From: Catellatospora sp. KI3
GTDB taxonomy: Bacteria; Actinomycetota; Actinomycetes; Mycobacteriales; Micromonosporaceae
Direction: 5' to 3'
Assembly: GCF_029948125.1 (NCBI RefSeq)
Contig: NZ_JASAMB010000035.1
Coordinates: 1 to 51,085, forward strand
DNA: 51,085 nt
Shown here: piece after piece, positions 15,995 to 23,127 of the stretch
Layout of the letters: the number at the start of each line of letters is the position of its first letter
How positions within the stretch are numbered: position 1 is the first letter of the stretch
The notes under the pieces: generated by a model
Seen by the model: only the letters and a program-made list of their open reading frames with translations
The model's database searches: none
What the model was told of the DNA's origin: nothing
Translations under genes and position numbers: made by a program

Positions 15995-16228
15995 CTAGAG
16001 CAGCTTGACGGCGGTTCCCGTCATCACACAGTGGCCGTTGTCGCCGCCGACGACCGTCTTGACGTCGACGATCCCGTCCGCGCCGAAACGTGCCGCCTGG
16101 TCGATGAGCTGCTGCACCATCTGCTGCGTGTTGCCGCCGCCGAGCGAGCCCAGGATGGCATGGGCGAACACGAAACCACGCACCTCGAACGCGCGCCCAC
16201 CGAGATCGGGCAGAGTAGAGATGATCAA
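15995..16228 (-). CDS. Short YbjQ-like (heavy-metal-binding domain) protein
   Basis: The 77-residue product begins at TTG 16228, five bases after GGAGG. It reads IISTLPDL at the front, VRGFVFAHAILG, then a Gly-rich turn, QLIDQAARFGADGIVDVKTVVGG and ends VMTGTAVKLL. These match the first strand, the helix and the last strand of YbjQ/DUF74 proteins, which form pentamers. Ordinary members have about 105 residues; here about 25 between strand 2 and the helix are missing, so it is a short variant or an eroded copy. In-frame upstream codons are low-complexity repeat DNA and are not counted as coding. Function unknown. Confidence 0.6.
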   Translation of the reverse strand: MIISTLPDLGGRAFEVRGFVFAHAILGSLGGGNTQQMVQQLIDQAARFGADGIVDVKTVVGGDNGHCVMTGTAVKLL

Positions 16229-16274
16229 GGATGCCTCCGTAGGGAGCGGACCAGTCGTCGGCTGAATTGTCCTC

Positions 16275-16379
16275 GCCCTCCACCAGCGCCCCGCCCTCCA
16301 CCAGCGCCCCGCCCCCCACCAACGCTCCGCCCACGCCAATGCCCCGCCCCCACCAACGCTCCGCCCACGCCAATGCCCC
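16275..16379. repeat. Tandem repeats of 18 and 17 bp
   Basis: GCCCTCCACCAGCGCCCC occurs twice exactly and a third time with changes (16275, 16293, 16311). It passes into alternating 17-mers, GCCCACGCCAATGCCCC and GCCCCCACCAACGCTCC, up to 16379. All are variants of one C-rich unit. Confidence 0.8.
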
Positions 16380-16458
16380 GGCTCACGCCAACGTCAGGTT
16401 GGACGCGGCGGAGTTCTTGCCGAGGATCCACGCGCGTCCCGCCCGCAGCCAGCGCCCC

Positions 16459-16533
16459 GCCCGCGACCGGTCAGCGTCCGGCCGCGCCCGCGACCGGTCA
16501 GCGTCCGGCCGCGCCCGCGACCGGTCAGCGTCC
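16459..16533. repeat. Tandem 27-bp repeat, about 2.8 copies
   Basis: A 27-bp unit that contains GCGACCGGTCAGCGTCCGGC starts at 16459, 16486 and 16513; the third copy is incomplete. Each unit includes the palindrome GACCGGTC. Confidence 0.8.
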
Positions 16534-16721
16534 CGCTGGCGACCGGCCACCACCGGCCACCACCGGCCAGCGCAGTGGCAGCCACGGCCAGTAAATCGGC
16601 CGCCACCGGCCAGCGCACTTGTCGACACCTGCGGGTGCGGCGGCGGACGCGGCGCGTCGGCGACGAGGTGGCAGCGCGTCGAACGGCGGCGCGGGCGTGG
16701 CGTGCGTGGAAGGCTGTAGGC

Positions 16722-16967
16722 ATGAACGAGAAGCAGATCCTCGAGCGCATCGACGCCCTTGTCGCCGAGGAGCACCAGCTGCGGAGCCGACGGGTGGAAG
16801 GGTCGATCGACCCGGAGACCGAGGCAGCCCGGCTGCGCGACCTCGAACAGACCCTGGACCAGTGCTGGGACCTGCTGCGCCGGCGCCGCGCCCGCAGCGA
16901 CGCGGGCGAGAACCCCGACGACGCCAAACCCGCCGAGATCGCCCAAGTCGAAAGCTACCTCCAGTAA
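16722..16967 (+). CDS. DUF2630 family small protein
   Basis: The 81-residue product is highly charged and helical: MNEKQILERIDALVAEEHQL, then GSIDPETEAARLRDLEQTLDQCWDLLRRRRARSDAG and a short tail. This is the pattern of DUF2630 proteins, which are common in actinobacteria and have no known role; two antiparallel helices or a short coiled coil are likely. No clear ribosome site precedes ATG 16722. The gene stands alone on its strand, with long repeat-rich non-coding DNA on both sides. If its transcript ran on, it would contain the hairpin units at 17307-17983. Confidence 0.85.
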   Translation: MNEKQILERIDALVAEEHQLRSRRVEGSIDPETEAARLRDLEQTLDQCWDLLRRRRARSDAGENPDDAKPAEIAQVESYLQ

Positions 16968-17060
16968 CGCGACCCGCGCGCCGCGGTCGTCCGACCCCAC
17001 GCTGTCGTCTGACCGCCCCGAAACCGTATCGGACCTGGCCCGCCGAGGCCGAGGCGACGG

Positions 17061-17220
17061 CGCCGGGGGTGGACGGCGCCGGGGGTGGACGGCGCCGGGG
17101 GTGGACGGCGCCGGGGGTGGACGGCGCCGGGGGTGGACGGCGCCGGGGGTGGACGGCGCCGGGGGTCGACGGCGCCGGGGGTCGAGGGCGCCGGGGGTCG
17201 AGGGCGCCGGGGGTCGACGG
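17061..17220. repeat. Ten tandem copies of a 16-bp unit
   Basis: CGCCGGGGGTGGACGG is repeated exactly six times (17061-17156), followed by four copies in which GGTGG becomes GGTCG and two of which end GAGGG. There are no spacers, so it is a minisatellite and not a CRISPR. A 16-bp period cannot stay in one reading frame. Confidence 0.95.
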
Positions 17221-17306
17221 TGGCGTGGGCCGACGGTGGCGGCGGCGTGGACGGTGGCGGTGGCGGGCGTGGACGGCGGTGGGCGACGGTGGGCGCCGAG
17301 CGGGAT

Positions 17307-17983
17307 GGCTCGAGCAAGCGACCACAACTCCTGATCACGCTCTAATGATCGGCATTCGCGGTCAGAGTGCACATCGTGGCCGCCAGTTCTGACCGCGCAT
17401 GGCGATCACCGCCGCTGAGATCGCGGGCTGTGGTCGCGATCGGCGGCGCAGACGATGGTCGGCGCTCGGGCGGGTGATGCTCGGGCGGGTGAGTTGAGTA
17501 AGTGATCGCGGATGCTGATCACGCTCTGGTGATCGGCGTTTGCGGTCGAAGTGCGTGCCGTGGCCGCCCGTTCTGACCGCGGACGCCGATCACCCCGGCT
17601 GAGATCGCGGCTTGAGGCCACGATGGCTGGCGTCGGCCTCGGCGCACGTGGCCGCTTATGCCCCTCGTCGGCGATGGCCACCCTGGGCGGGTGGGTTGAG
17701 GAGGTGACCGCACACACCGATCACGGTTCCGCGATCGGTGTGTGCGGTCGGAACGCGTGCCGTAGCCGCAGGTTCTGACCGCGGACGCCGATCACCCCGG
17801 CTGAGATCGCGGCTTGCGGTCACGAGGGGGCGTGGCGGCGCTGGGGCGGCTGAGTTGAGCAAGTGACCGGGGATGCCGATCACGGTTCGTTGGTCGGCGT
17901 TTGCGGTCGGAGCGCGTGCCGTGGCGGCATGTTTTGGCCGCGGATGGCGATCAACGCTGCTGGGATCGGGGCTGTGGTGGGGC
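17307..17983 (+). repeat. Array of four ~132-bp hairpin-forming units
   Basis: Units are at 17307-17438, 17491-17622, 17693-17825 and 17852-17983. Each starts GAGTTGAG(C/T)AAGTGA or a variant and ends near a G-rich CTTG/CTGTGG motif. Each has a first hairpin of 17-19 bp with a short loop, and then GTTCTGACCGCGGACGCCGATC or a variant starting a second, less regular hairpin. In unit 3 the first stem is a perfect 17 bp (GACCGCACACACCGATC at 17705-17721 and its complement at 17732-17748). In unit 2 all 19 pairs form if G-U is allowed. The wobble pairs are of the G-U kind on the + strand. The array could encode a structured RNA or bind a protein; the function is unknown. Confidence 0.7.
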
Positions 17984-18049
17984 GCTGCTGATCGGGGCTT
18001 GTGGTGGGAGGGGCGGCGGGGGCAGTGGTGGGGTGCTGGAGGGGGTGTA

Positions 18050-18088
18050 CACGAAACGGCGATCTCCGGGGGAGATCGCCGTTTCGTG
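18050..18088. terminator. Strong bidirectional hairpin terminator
   Basis: CACGAAACGGCGATCTCC (18050-18067), a 3-base loop and the exact complement form a perfect 18-bp stem. It lies 42 bases after the MctP stop on the minus strand and would also stop + strand transcripts leaving the hairpin array. Confidence 0.9.
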
Positions 18089-18130
18089 CCGGGGTCCGCG
18101 CCGGGCCGCGCGGACGGGCCGGGGGTGAGG

Positions 18131-19786
18131 TCAGGCCACCGCGACCGGCTCGCCCTCGTCGGCGAGGTCGCCGCGCGGGGTCTTGGGCGAGTCGTCCGCG
18201 TCGGCGAAGTAGTCGTCCGGCTTGGTGCCGTCGGGGCCGTCGGCGACCTTCGCCGCCCGCAGCACCAGCGTGAACAGGACCGCGACCAGCAGGTTGACCG
18301 CTACCGCGACCAGCCCGGCGTAGATGGTCATGGGTGTGTCGAAGCCCAGCTTGGCTAGCGGGAACGCCGACCCGGCGAAGTGGGCGCGCCCGGTGGCCGG
18401 GTTGGCGATCTGGTACAGCATCCACATGCCGAAGCCCATGCCCGCGACCCAGCCCGCGATCAGGGCGTTGCGGTGCAGCCAGCGGGTGAACAGGCCGAGT
18501 GCCACGGACGGCAGCGTCTGCAGGATGATCACGCCGCCGATGAGCTGGAGGTCGATGGAGAACTGCGGGTCGAGCAGGACGATGCAGCCCAGCGCGCCGA
18601 CCTTGACCACCAGCGAGGTCACCTTGCTGACCTTGGCCTCCTGGGCCGGGGTGGCGTCGCGGTTGAGGTACTCGCGGTAGATGTTGCGGGTGAACAGGTT
18701 CGCCGCGGCGATCGACATGATCGCGGCCGGGACCAGGGCGCCGATGCCGATGGCGGCGAAGGCGACGCCGGCGAACCAGTCGGGGAACTGCTGGTCGAAC
18801 AGCACCGGCACGATGGTGTTGGTGTCGACCGTGCCCGGCTTGGCCCCGGCCAGCGGCTTGACCTTGGCGGCGACCGCGGCGAAGCCGAGCATCGCGAGCA
18901 GGCCCAGCAGCAGCGAGTACGCGGGCAGCGCGGACATGTTCCGCTTGATCACGTCGCGGTTGCGGGAGGCGAGCACGCCGGTGACCGAGTGCGGGTAGAG
19001 GAACAGCGCCAGGGCCGAGCCCAGCGCGAGGGTGACGTACTGGAGCTGGTTGTTGGCGTTGAGGAGCAGGCCGTCGCTCGGGGCGGGGCTGGCGTCGTAT
19101 TTCGCCTTGGCGGCGCCGAAGATGGCGTCCCAGCCGCCGAGCTTGGCGGGCAGCCAGAAGACCGCGACCAGGATGACGATGTAGATGAGCGCGTCCTTGA
19201 CGAACGCGATGAGCGCGGGGGCGCGCAGGCCGGCCTGGTACGTGTAGGCGGCCAGGATGGCGAAGGCGATGATGATCGGCGCGTGCCGGGCCAGGGCGGA
19301 CTCGCCGGTGACGCCCATCGTCTTGAGCACCGCCTCGATGCCGACCAGCTGCAGCGCGATGTAGGGCATCGTGGCGACGATGCCGGTGATCGCCACCAGC
19401 AGCGCGAGGGTGGGCGAGCCGAACCGGGCCCGTACGAAGTCGGCCGGGGTGACCATGCCGTGCCGGTGCGACACCGACCAGAGTCGTACCAGGACCAGGA
19501 AGAACATCGGGTAGATGATCACCGTGTACGGCACGGCGAAGAAGCCCATGGCGCCCGCGCCGAACACCAGCGCGGGTACGGCGACGAACGTGTACGCGGT
19601 GTACAGGTCCCCGCCGACCAGGAACCAGGTGATCCAGGAGCCGAAGCTGCGCCCGCCCAGGCCCCACTCGTCGAGGTGCTCCATGGTGGTGGGGCGCCGC
19701 CACCGGGCGGCGACGAAGCCCATCGCGCTGACGCCGACGAACAGCACGGCGAACACGATGATCTCGGTGAGATGGTCACGCCACAT
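18131..19786 (-). CDS. mctP: Sodium:solute symporter, monocarboxylate uptake permease MctP type
   Basis: The 551-residue protein has about 13 membrane segments and the SSS-family signature regions: DEWGLGGRSFGSWITWFLVGGDLYTAYTFVAVP near the front and AFAAIGIGALVPAAIMSIAAANLFTRNIYREY in the middle, with a charged C-terminal tail (DDYFADADDSPKTPRGDLADEGE). The sequence matches the actinobacterial MctP/MctC group, which takes up acetate, propionate, lactate or pyruvate with sodium. It is one base after a DUF3311 gene, the usual small partner of this symporter group, so they are translated together. A perfect hairpin terminator follows at 18050-18088. Confidence 0.9.
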   Translation of the reverse strand: MWRDHLTEIIVFAVLFVGVSAMGFVAARWRRPTTMEHLDEWGLGGRSFGSWITWFLVGGDLYTAYTFVAVPALVFGAGAMGFFAVPYTVIIYPMFFLVLVRLWSVSHRHGMVTPADFVRARFGSPTLALLVAITGIVATMPYIALQLVGIEAVLKTMGVTGESALARHAPIIIAFAILAAYTYQAGLRAPALIAFVKDALIYIVILVAVFWLPAKLGGWDAIFGAAKAKYDASPAPSDGLLLNANNQLQYVTLALGSALALFLYPHSVTGVLASRNRDVIKRNMSALPAYSLLLGLLAMLGFAAVAAKVKPLAGAKPGTVDTNTIVPVLFDQQFPDWFAGVAFAAIGIGALVPAAIMSIAAANLFTRNIYREYLNRDATPAQEAKVSKVTSLVVKVGALGCIVLLDPQFSIDLQLIGGVIILQTLPSVALGLFTRWLHRNALIAGWVAGMGFGMWMLYQIANPATGRAHFAGSAFPLAKLGFDTPMTIYAGLVAVAVNLLVAVLFTLVLRAAKVADGPDGTKPDDYFADADDSPKTPRGDLADEGEPVAVA

Positions 19787-19787
19787 G

Positions 19788-20015
19788 TCAGCGCCTCCGC
19801 GTCATCCGGTAGACCAGCGTGGTCGTGCAGACGCCGACGGCGATGTACGCCAGCTGCTGCCAGTAGAAGCGCGGGAAGCCCAGCACGGTCGGGCTGGACG
19901 TGTTGAAGAACGTCGGGATCAACGGCAGCACGATGGGCACGAGCAGCAGCCAGTTCCACGGGCTGTGATCGCTGCGGGAGCGGTCTGGCAGCCGGTCGGG
20001 TGCGGGTTCACCCAT
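19788..20015 (-). CDS. DUF3311 small membrane protein, symporter partner
   Basis: The 75-residue product has two membrane segments: WNWLLLVPIVLPLIPTFFN, then the loop motif PTVLGFPRFYWQQLAYIAVGVCTTTLVYRM. Pattern P-x-x-x-G-x-P-x-F-x-W-x-Q is the DUF3311 hallmark. The gene comes right before the symporter (stop and start separated by one base) and probably encodes its accessory subunit. AGGAG six bases before ATG 20015 supports the start. Confidence 0.9.
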   Translation of the reverse strand: MGEPAPDRLPDRSRSDHSPWNWLLLVPIVLPLIPTFFNTSSPTVLGFPRFYWQQLAYIAVGVCTTTLVYRMTRRR

Positions 20016-20327
20016 GGGGGTCTCCTAGCCGGACGGGTTCTACGGTGCGGGGAGGATACGCAGCCGGCTGGCCCACTGTTCCCCTTATGGGCACCGACAC
20101 GCGCCGAACGGTTCCCGCGATGCGCCGAACGGCTGATGCCTGCGTACGCAACTTCTGCGGTCGGAGCCGTGCTGCGCTCTCACGTGACTACGGACAGTAA
20201 ACTTCCGGTGGCCGGCCCGGCGGCGACTTCGCCGACGTCGCCGACCTGCGGCCGGGCGGGGCGGCGCCCGCCCGGCGACGTGGAATCCGCCCTCGGAAAC
20301 CACGGTGACCAGGTCAGACTGGACGGT
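20016..20327. other. 312-bp divergent intergenic region
   Basis: It separates the DUF3311 and GAP-family genes. GCGCCGAACGG occurs twice (20101 and 20122, 21 bases apart), a possible two-site operator. GC-rich dyad symmetry follows at ~20206-20265. No clear coding frame or consensus promoter is seen. Confidence 0.4.
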
Positions 20328-21020
20328 GTGAGCGGGACGGGCGACGCGGTCGGGCAGCTGCTGCCGTACGCGGCGGGGGTCGCGGTCAGCCCGCTGCCGC
20401 TCATCGCGGTGATCCTGGTGCTGTTCTCCAGCCGCGCCCGTACCGGTGGTCCGGCGTTCCTGGCCGGTTCGCTGATCGGCGTGTCCGTGGTCGCCACGGG
20501 GTCGTTCCTGCTGGCCGGCGGGGGCACGGCCGGGCCCGGCTGGGAGTCGGCGGACTGGACCCACTGGGTGCGCGTCGGGCTGGGCCTGCTACTGCTGTTC
20601 GCGGCGGTACGCCACTGGCAGCGGCACCGCCGCCACTCGCGTACCGGCGGCGAGCATCCGATGCCGCGCTGGATGTCGGGGGTGGACCGCTGGTCCCCGC
20701 TCAAGGCGGCCCTGCTGGCCCTGGTCATGTACGGCCTGGACCCGAAGAACCTGGCCCTGTGCGCCAAGGCGGGCCAGGAGCTGGCCGAGCACGACCCGAC
20801 CTGGCCGGCCGCGCTGCTGGCGCTGGCCGTGTTCACCGCCCTGGCCTGCCTGCCGGTGCTGGTGATCGTGCTCGGCTACCTGGCCGGCGGCGACCGGGCG
20901 GCGCGTGCCCTGGCGCACTGCCGCGCCTGGCTGTCGCGCCACCACCTGCTGGTGATGGCCGCCCTCCTGCTCGTCTTCGGCGCCCTGCTGCTCAGCCACG
21001 GCCTGCGCGGCCTGCTGTGA
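20328..21020 (+). CDS. GAP family membrane protein (Sap-like, LysE/SAP fold)
   Basis: The 230-residue protein has six hydrophobic segments. The opening LLPYAAGVAVSPLPLIAVILVLFSSRARTGGPAFLAG is the typical first hairpin of the GAP/Sap (sulfolipid-1-addressing protein) family; a polar middle loop (HRRHSRTGGEHPMPRWMSGVDRW) and YGLDPKNLALCAKAG follow. In mycobacteria a relative helps transport of a glycolipid; here the cargo is unknown. GTG 20328 is taken because it directly precedes the first membrane segment. A short hairpin right after the stop (21021-21044) would end transcription. Confidence 0.8.
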   Translation: MSGTGDAVGQLLPYAAGVAVSPLPLIAVILVLFSSRARTGGPAFLAGSLIGVSVVATGSFLLAGGGTAGPGWESADWTHWVRVGLGLLLLFAAVRHWQRHRRHSRTGGEHPMPRWMSGVDRWSPLKAALLALVMYGLDPKNLALCAKAGQELAEHDPTWPAALLALAVFTALACLPVLVIVLGYLAGGDRAARALAHCRAWLSRHHLLVMAALLLVFGALLLSHGLRGLL

Positions 21021-21044
21021 GGAAGGGACCCTGGGGCCCTTTCC
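21021..21044. terminator. GGGCCC-type hairpin between convergent genes
   Basis: GGAAGGGACCC and GGGGCCCTTTCC pair almost fully around a two-base centre. It begins at the base after the GAP-family stop and lies 15 bases from the end of the GT8 gene. Its arms resemble the hairpins at 6039-6090. Confidence 0.6.
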
Positions 21045-21058
21045 AGCCCCGGAGGGCG

Positions 21059-21874
21059 TCAGTGGTAGGCGGTCACGCGGGCGGTGAGGGACTGGTGGCG
21101 GGCATGGCGGAAGCCGGGGCGGAAGCCCTCGGTCCAGGGCTTGCGGGGGCCGGCGAAGTGCATCACGCGCACGTCCTGGGCGGCGCGCTCGGCGGGGGTC
21201 ATCGGTTCGAGCAGGTAGCTGCACATGTGGTTCCAGCGGGGCGGTAGGCGCAGCCACTGCCCGAAGGCGACCAGGTTGAGGGCGTCCTGGTCGGGGAAGC
21301 GCAGGCTGCCGCCGTACTCGGCGAGGTAGGACAGGCAGCGCTCGGTCACCCGCAGCTCCCGCCAGCGGTCCATGTTGATCAGGAGCACGCCGGAGTTGAA
21401 GTACGGCGCGTCGCCGGGGTGCTGCGGCCCGGCGCCGGGGATGCCGCCCCACATGTCGAAGCGCTCGGTGAACGCGTCGCGCACCGCGGCCAGCGGCGCG
21501 CCGTCCAGCGGCAGCTCCCACAGGGGCCCGAGGCTGCCGCAGACCTGGACGTCGGAGTCGAGGTAGAGCAGGCGCTCCGGCCCGTCGACCAGGTCGGGCA
21601 GGAGCAGGCGCAGGTACATGCCGGGGCTGAGGTAGGTCAGCGACTCGTGCTCGGCCACCGGCAGCGCCCGGAAGGCGTCGCCGGTGGTGAGCAGGTGCAG
21701 CCGACCGCGGCCGGCCAGCTGGCGCCGCAGCGACTGCTCCTGCTCCTTGGCGACGGCGTCGGTGGTCAGCAGCCAGAACGTGGTGTCGTCACGGTCCTGG
21801 CTGTCGAGCACCGACTCCAGCGCCACCCGGGCGTGCCGGGCGTACCCCTCGTCGAAGGCGAAGGCAATGTCCAC
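21059..21874 (-). CDS. Family 8 glycosyltransferase
   Basis: The 271-residue protein matches the GT8 pattern: VDIAFAFDEGYARHARVALESVL at the very start, SPGMYLRLLLPDLVDGPERLLYLDSDVQVCGSL with the metal-binding DSD at 106-108, PYFNSGVLLINMDRWR, and the C-terminal HFAGPRKPW with the conserved His and Gly. GT8 enzymes use nucleotide sugars with Mn and keep the anomeric configuration; LgtC-like galactosyl transfer is typical, but donor and acceptor are not fixed here. GTG 21874 has no ribosome site; a TATACC box six bases upstream suggests a leaderless start. A longer in-frame extension runs into the SPFH gene and is not real. Confidence 0.85.
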   Translation of the reverse strand: MDIAFAFDEGYARHARVALESVLDSQDRDDTTFWLLTTDAVAKEQEQSLRRQLAGRGRLHLLTTGDAFRALPVAEHESLTYLSPGMYLRLLLPDLVDGPERLLYLDSDVQVCGSLGPLWELPLDGAPLAAVRDAFTERFDMWGGIPGAGPQHPGDAPYFNSGVLLINMDRWRELRVTERCLSYLAEYGGSLRFPDQDALNLVAFGQWLRLPPRWNHMCSYLLEPMTPAERAAQDVRVMHFAGPRKPWTEGFRPGFRHARHQSLTARVTAYH

Positions 21875-21879
21875 CCTGG

Positions 21880-21931
21880 TGGTATAGCAAAACTTAACCG
21901 CATCACTGAATGCCAGTGTCAGTATCTGGCA
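21880..21931 (-). promoter_or_regulatory. AT-rich promoter and inverted repeat before the GT8 gene
   Basis: TATACC (plus positions 21880-21885) is a -10 box six bases from the GT8 start; TTCAGT 18 bases upstream is a weak -35. The inverted repeat TGCCAG / CTGGCA (21911-21931, 9-base gap) just upstream may be an operator. The ~100-bp gap is clearly richer in AT than its surroundings. Confidence 0.5.
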
Positions 21932-21975
21932 CAGATTGGCTAAAGATTTTGCGGAGACTGTGCAAACCGCTTGCG

Positions 21976-22893
21976 TTACTTGACCGGCACGACGGTGGTC
22001 GGCGGGGCGCCGCAGGTGAACGCCGCGGGCAGCGCCCGGCCCTCCTTGGTCATCCGCTCCACCATGTCCAGGCAGTTCTGGTACAGCACGCCGGTGGTGT
22101 TGTTGGCGGCGGCGAGCAGGTCGTTGGCGCGCTTCTGCGCCTCGGCGGTCTTCTGCCGCTGCTCGGCGATCTGGGTCTCGGCGACGGCGGCCAGATACTG
22201 GTTGATCTTGGCTTGGATGTTGTCGTCGAAGCGGATCGTCGGAATGGTCACGCTGCGGATGATCACGCCCGCGGGCATCACCCCGGCCAGCTCGCCCTTG
22301 GTGTCGTCGGCCAGCTTCGACAGCGGGGCCTGCTCGGCGCCGGCCTTGGTCAGCGCGCGCAGCGGGTCGTACTGCTCGAAGACCGAGTTGAGCGCGCTGG
22401 CCAGCTGCCGCTTGACCACGTTGTCCTGGATGTTGTCGAAATTGCGGTAGTCGCTGTAGAGGTCGACGATGTTGGCCGCCGGGTCGATCTGCCACTGCAC
22501 GGTCACGTCCACCCGCGCGGTCGCCGCGTTGGCCAGCCGCACCAGCAGGCCCGGGTGGTCGCCCTGGTCACCGGAGAGCTTGAGGGTCTGCACGGTGGCG
22601 TCGAACTGCTCGATCTGCGCCCACGGCGCGATCAGGTGGAAGCCGTTGCGCAGGGTGCCGACCGGCCGGCCGAAGCTGGTCTCGACCGCGACGGTCCGGG
22701 TCGGCACGACCTGGGCCATCGCGCCGAAGATGCCCAGCACGCTCAGCACGACGGCGGCGATGCCGCCCAGGCGGATGTAGCGGGAGCCGGCCTGCGCGGC
22801 CTTCGTGGTCTGCCCGCGCTTGGCCAGGGTGGAGGAGACCAGCGCGGCGACGCCGGCCAGCAGGAGGAGCGTGAGGAGTACGAAGGCTTGCAT
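21976..22893 (-). CDS. SPFH/band-7 domain membrane protein (prohibitin/stomatin-like)
   Basis: The 305-residue protein has two N-terminal membrane segments (FVLLTLLLLAGVAALVSS, LGGIAAVVLSVLGIFGAMAQVV) followed by the band-7 domain: PTRTVAVETSFGRPVGTLRNGFHLIAPWAQIEQFDATVQTL, DVTVQWQIDP and GVIIRSVTIPTIRFDDNI. A helical stretch (NQYLAAVAETQIAEQRQKTAEAQKRANDLLAA) and a short Pro/Val-rich tail close it. Band-7 proteins oligomerise on the membrane and organise lipid domains or guard proteases; the exact role here is unknown. AGGAAG lies six bases before ATG 22893. Confidence 0.85.
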   Translation of the reverse strand: MQAFVLLTLLLLAGVAALVSSTLAKRGQTTKAAQAGSRYIRLGGIAAVVLSVLGIFGAMAQVVPTRTVAVETSFGRPVGTLRNGFHLIAPWAQIEQFDATVQTLKLSGDQGDHPGLLVRLANAATARVDVTVQWQIDPAANIVDLYSDYRNFDNIQDNVVKRQLASALNSVFEQYDPLRALTKAGAEQAPLSKLADDTKGELAGVMPAGVIIRSVTIPTIRFDDNIQAKINQYLAAVAETQIAEQRQKTAEAQKRANDLLAAANNTTGVLYQNCLDMVERMTKEGRALPAAFTCGAPPTTVVPVK

Positions 22894-23127
22894 CGTTCGC
22901 TTCCTGGAGAAATCTTCGGGTACGGACGCGAGCAGCGTGCCACGGCCCGTCAACCCGGAGTGCGCTGAGAGAGCGCGATCACAGCCGCCCGATGAAAGCC
23001 GACACCGGCTGCGGCCAGCGCGGGGAGCCGTACATGAAACCACGGGCCGGGAAACGGTTGAAGCGTTTTCGCAACTCCATCAGGATCGGGATCGACAGGA
23101 ACACATCAATCCATGAACGGAGACCGG

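Larger units (their letters stand above)
16229..16721. other. Repeat-rich intergenic region between divergent small genes
   Basis: These 493 bases separate the starts of the YbjQ-like and DUF2630 genes. They hold two tandem-repeat blocks (16275-16379 and 16459-16533), short runs of CCACCGGCC (16545-16570), and no open frame that I trust. No good promoter is recognisable for either gene. Confidence 0.6.
16968..18049. other. 1.1-kb repeat-dense non-coding region
   Basis: Between the ends of the convergent DUF2630 and MctP genes no frame has convincing coding character. The stretch holds a ten-copy 16-bp array (17061-17220), a GGTGGGCG-rich degenerate continuation to ~17305, and four ~132-bp hairpin units (17307-17983). 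Confidence 0.75.

Noticed and set aside
17061-17220. Possible CRISPR array
   Set aside because: The 16-bp units touch each other without spacers, and no cas genes are in the window.
17307-17983. Possible CRISPR-like or att-site array
   Set aside because: The units are ~132 bp and diverged, the gaps are of unequal length, and no integrase or cas gene is near. The hairpin reading explains the pattern better.
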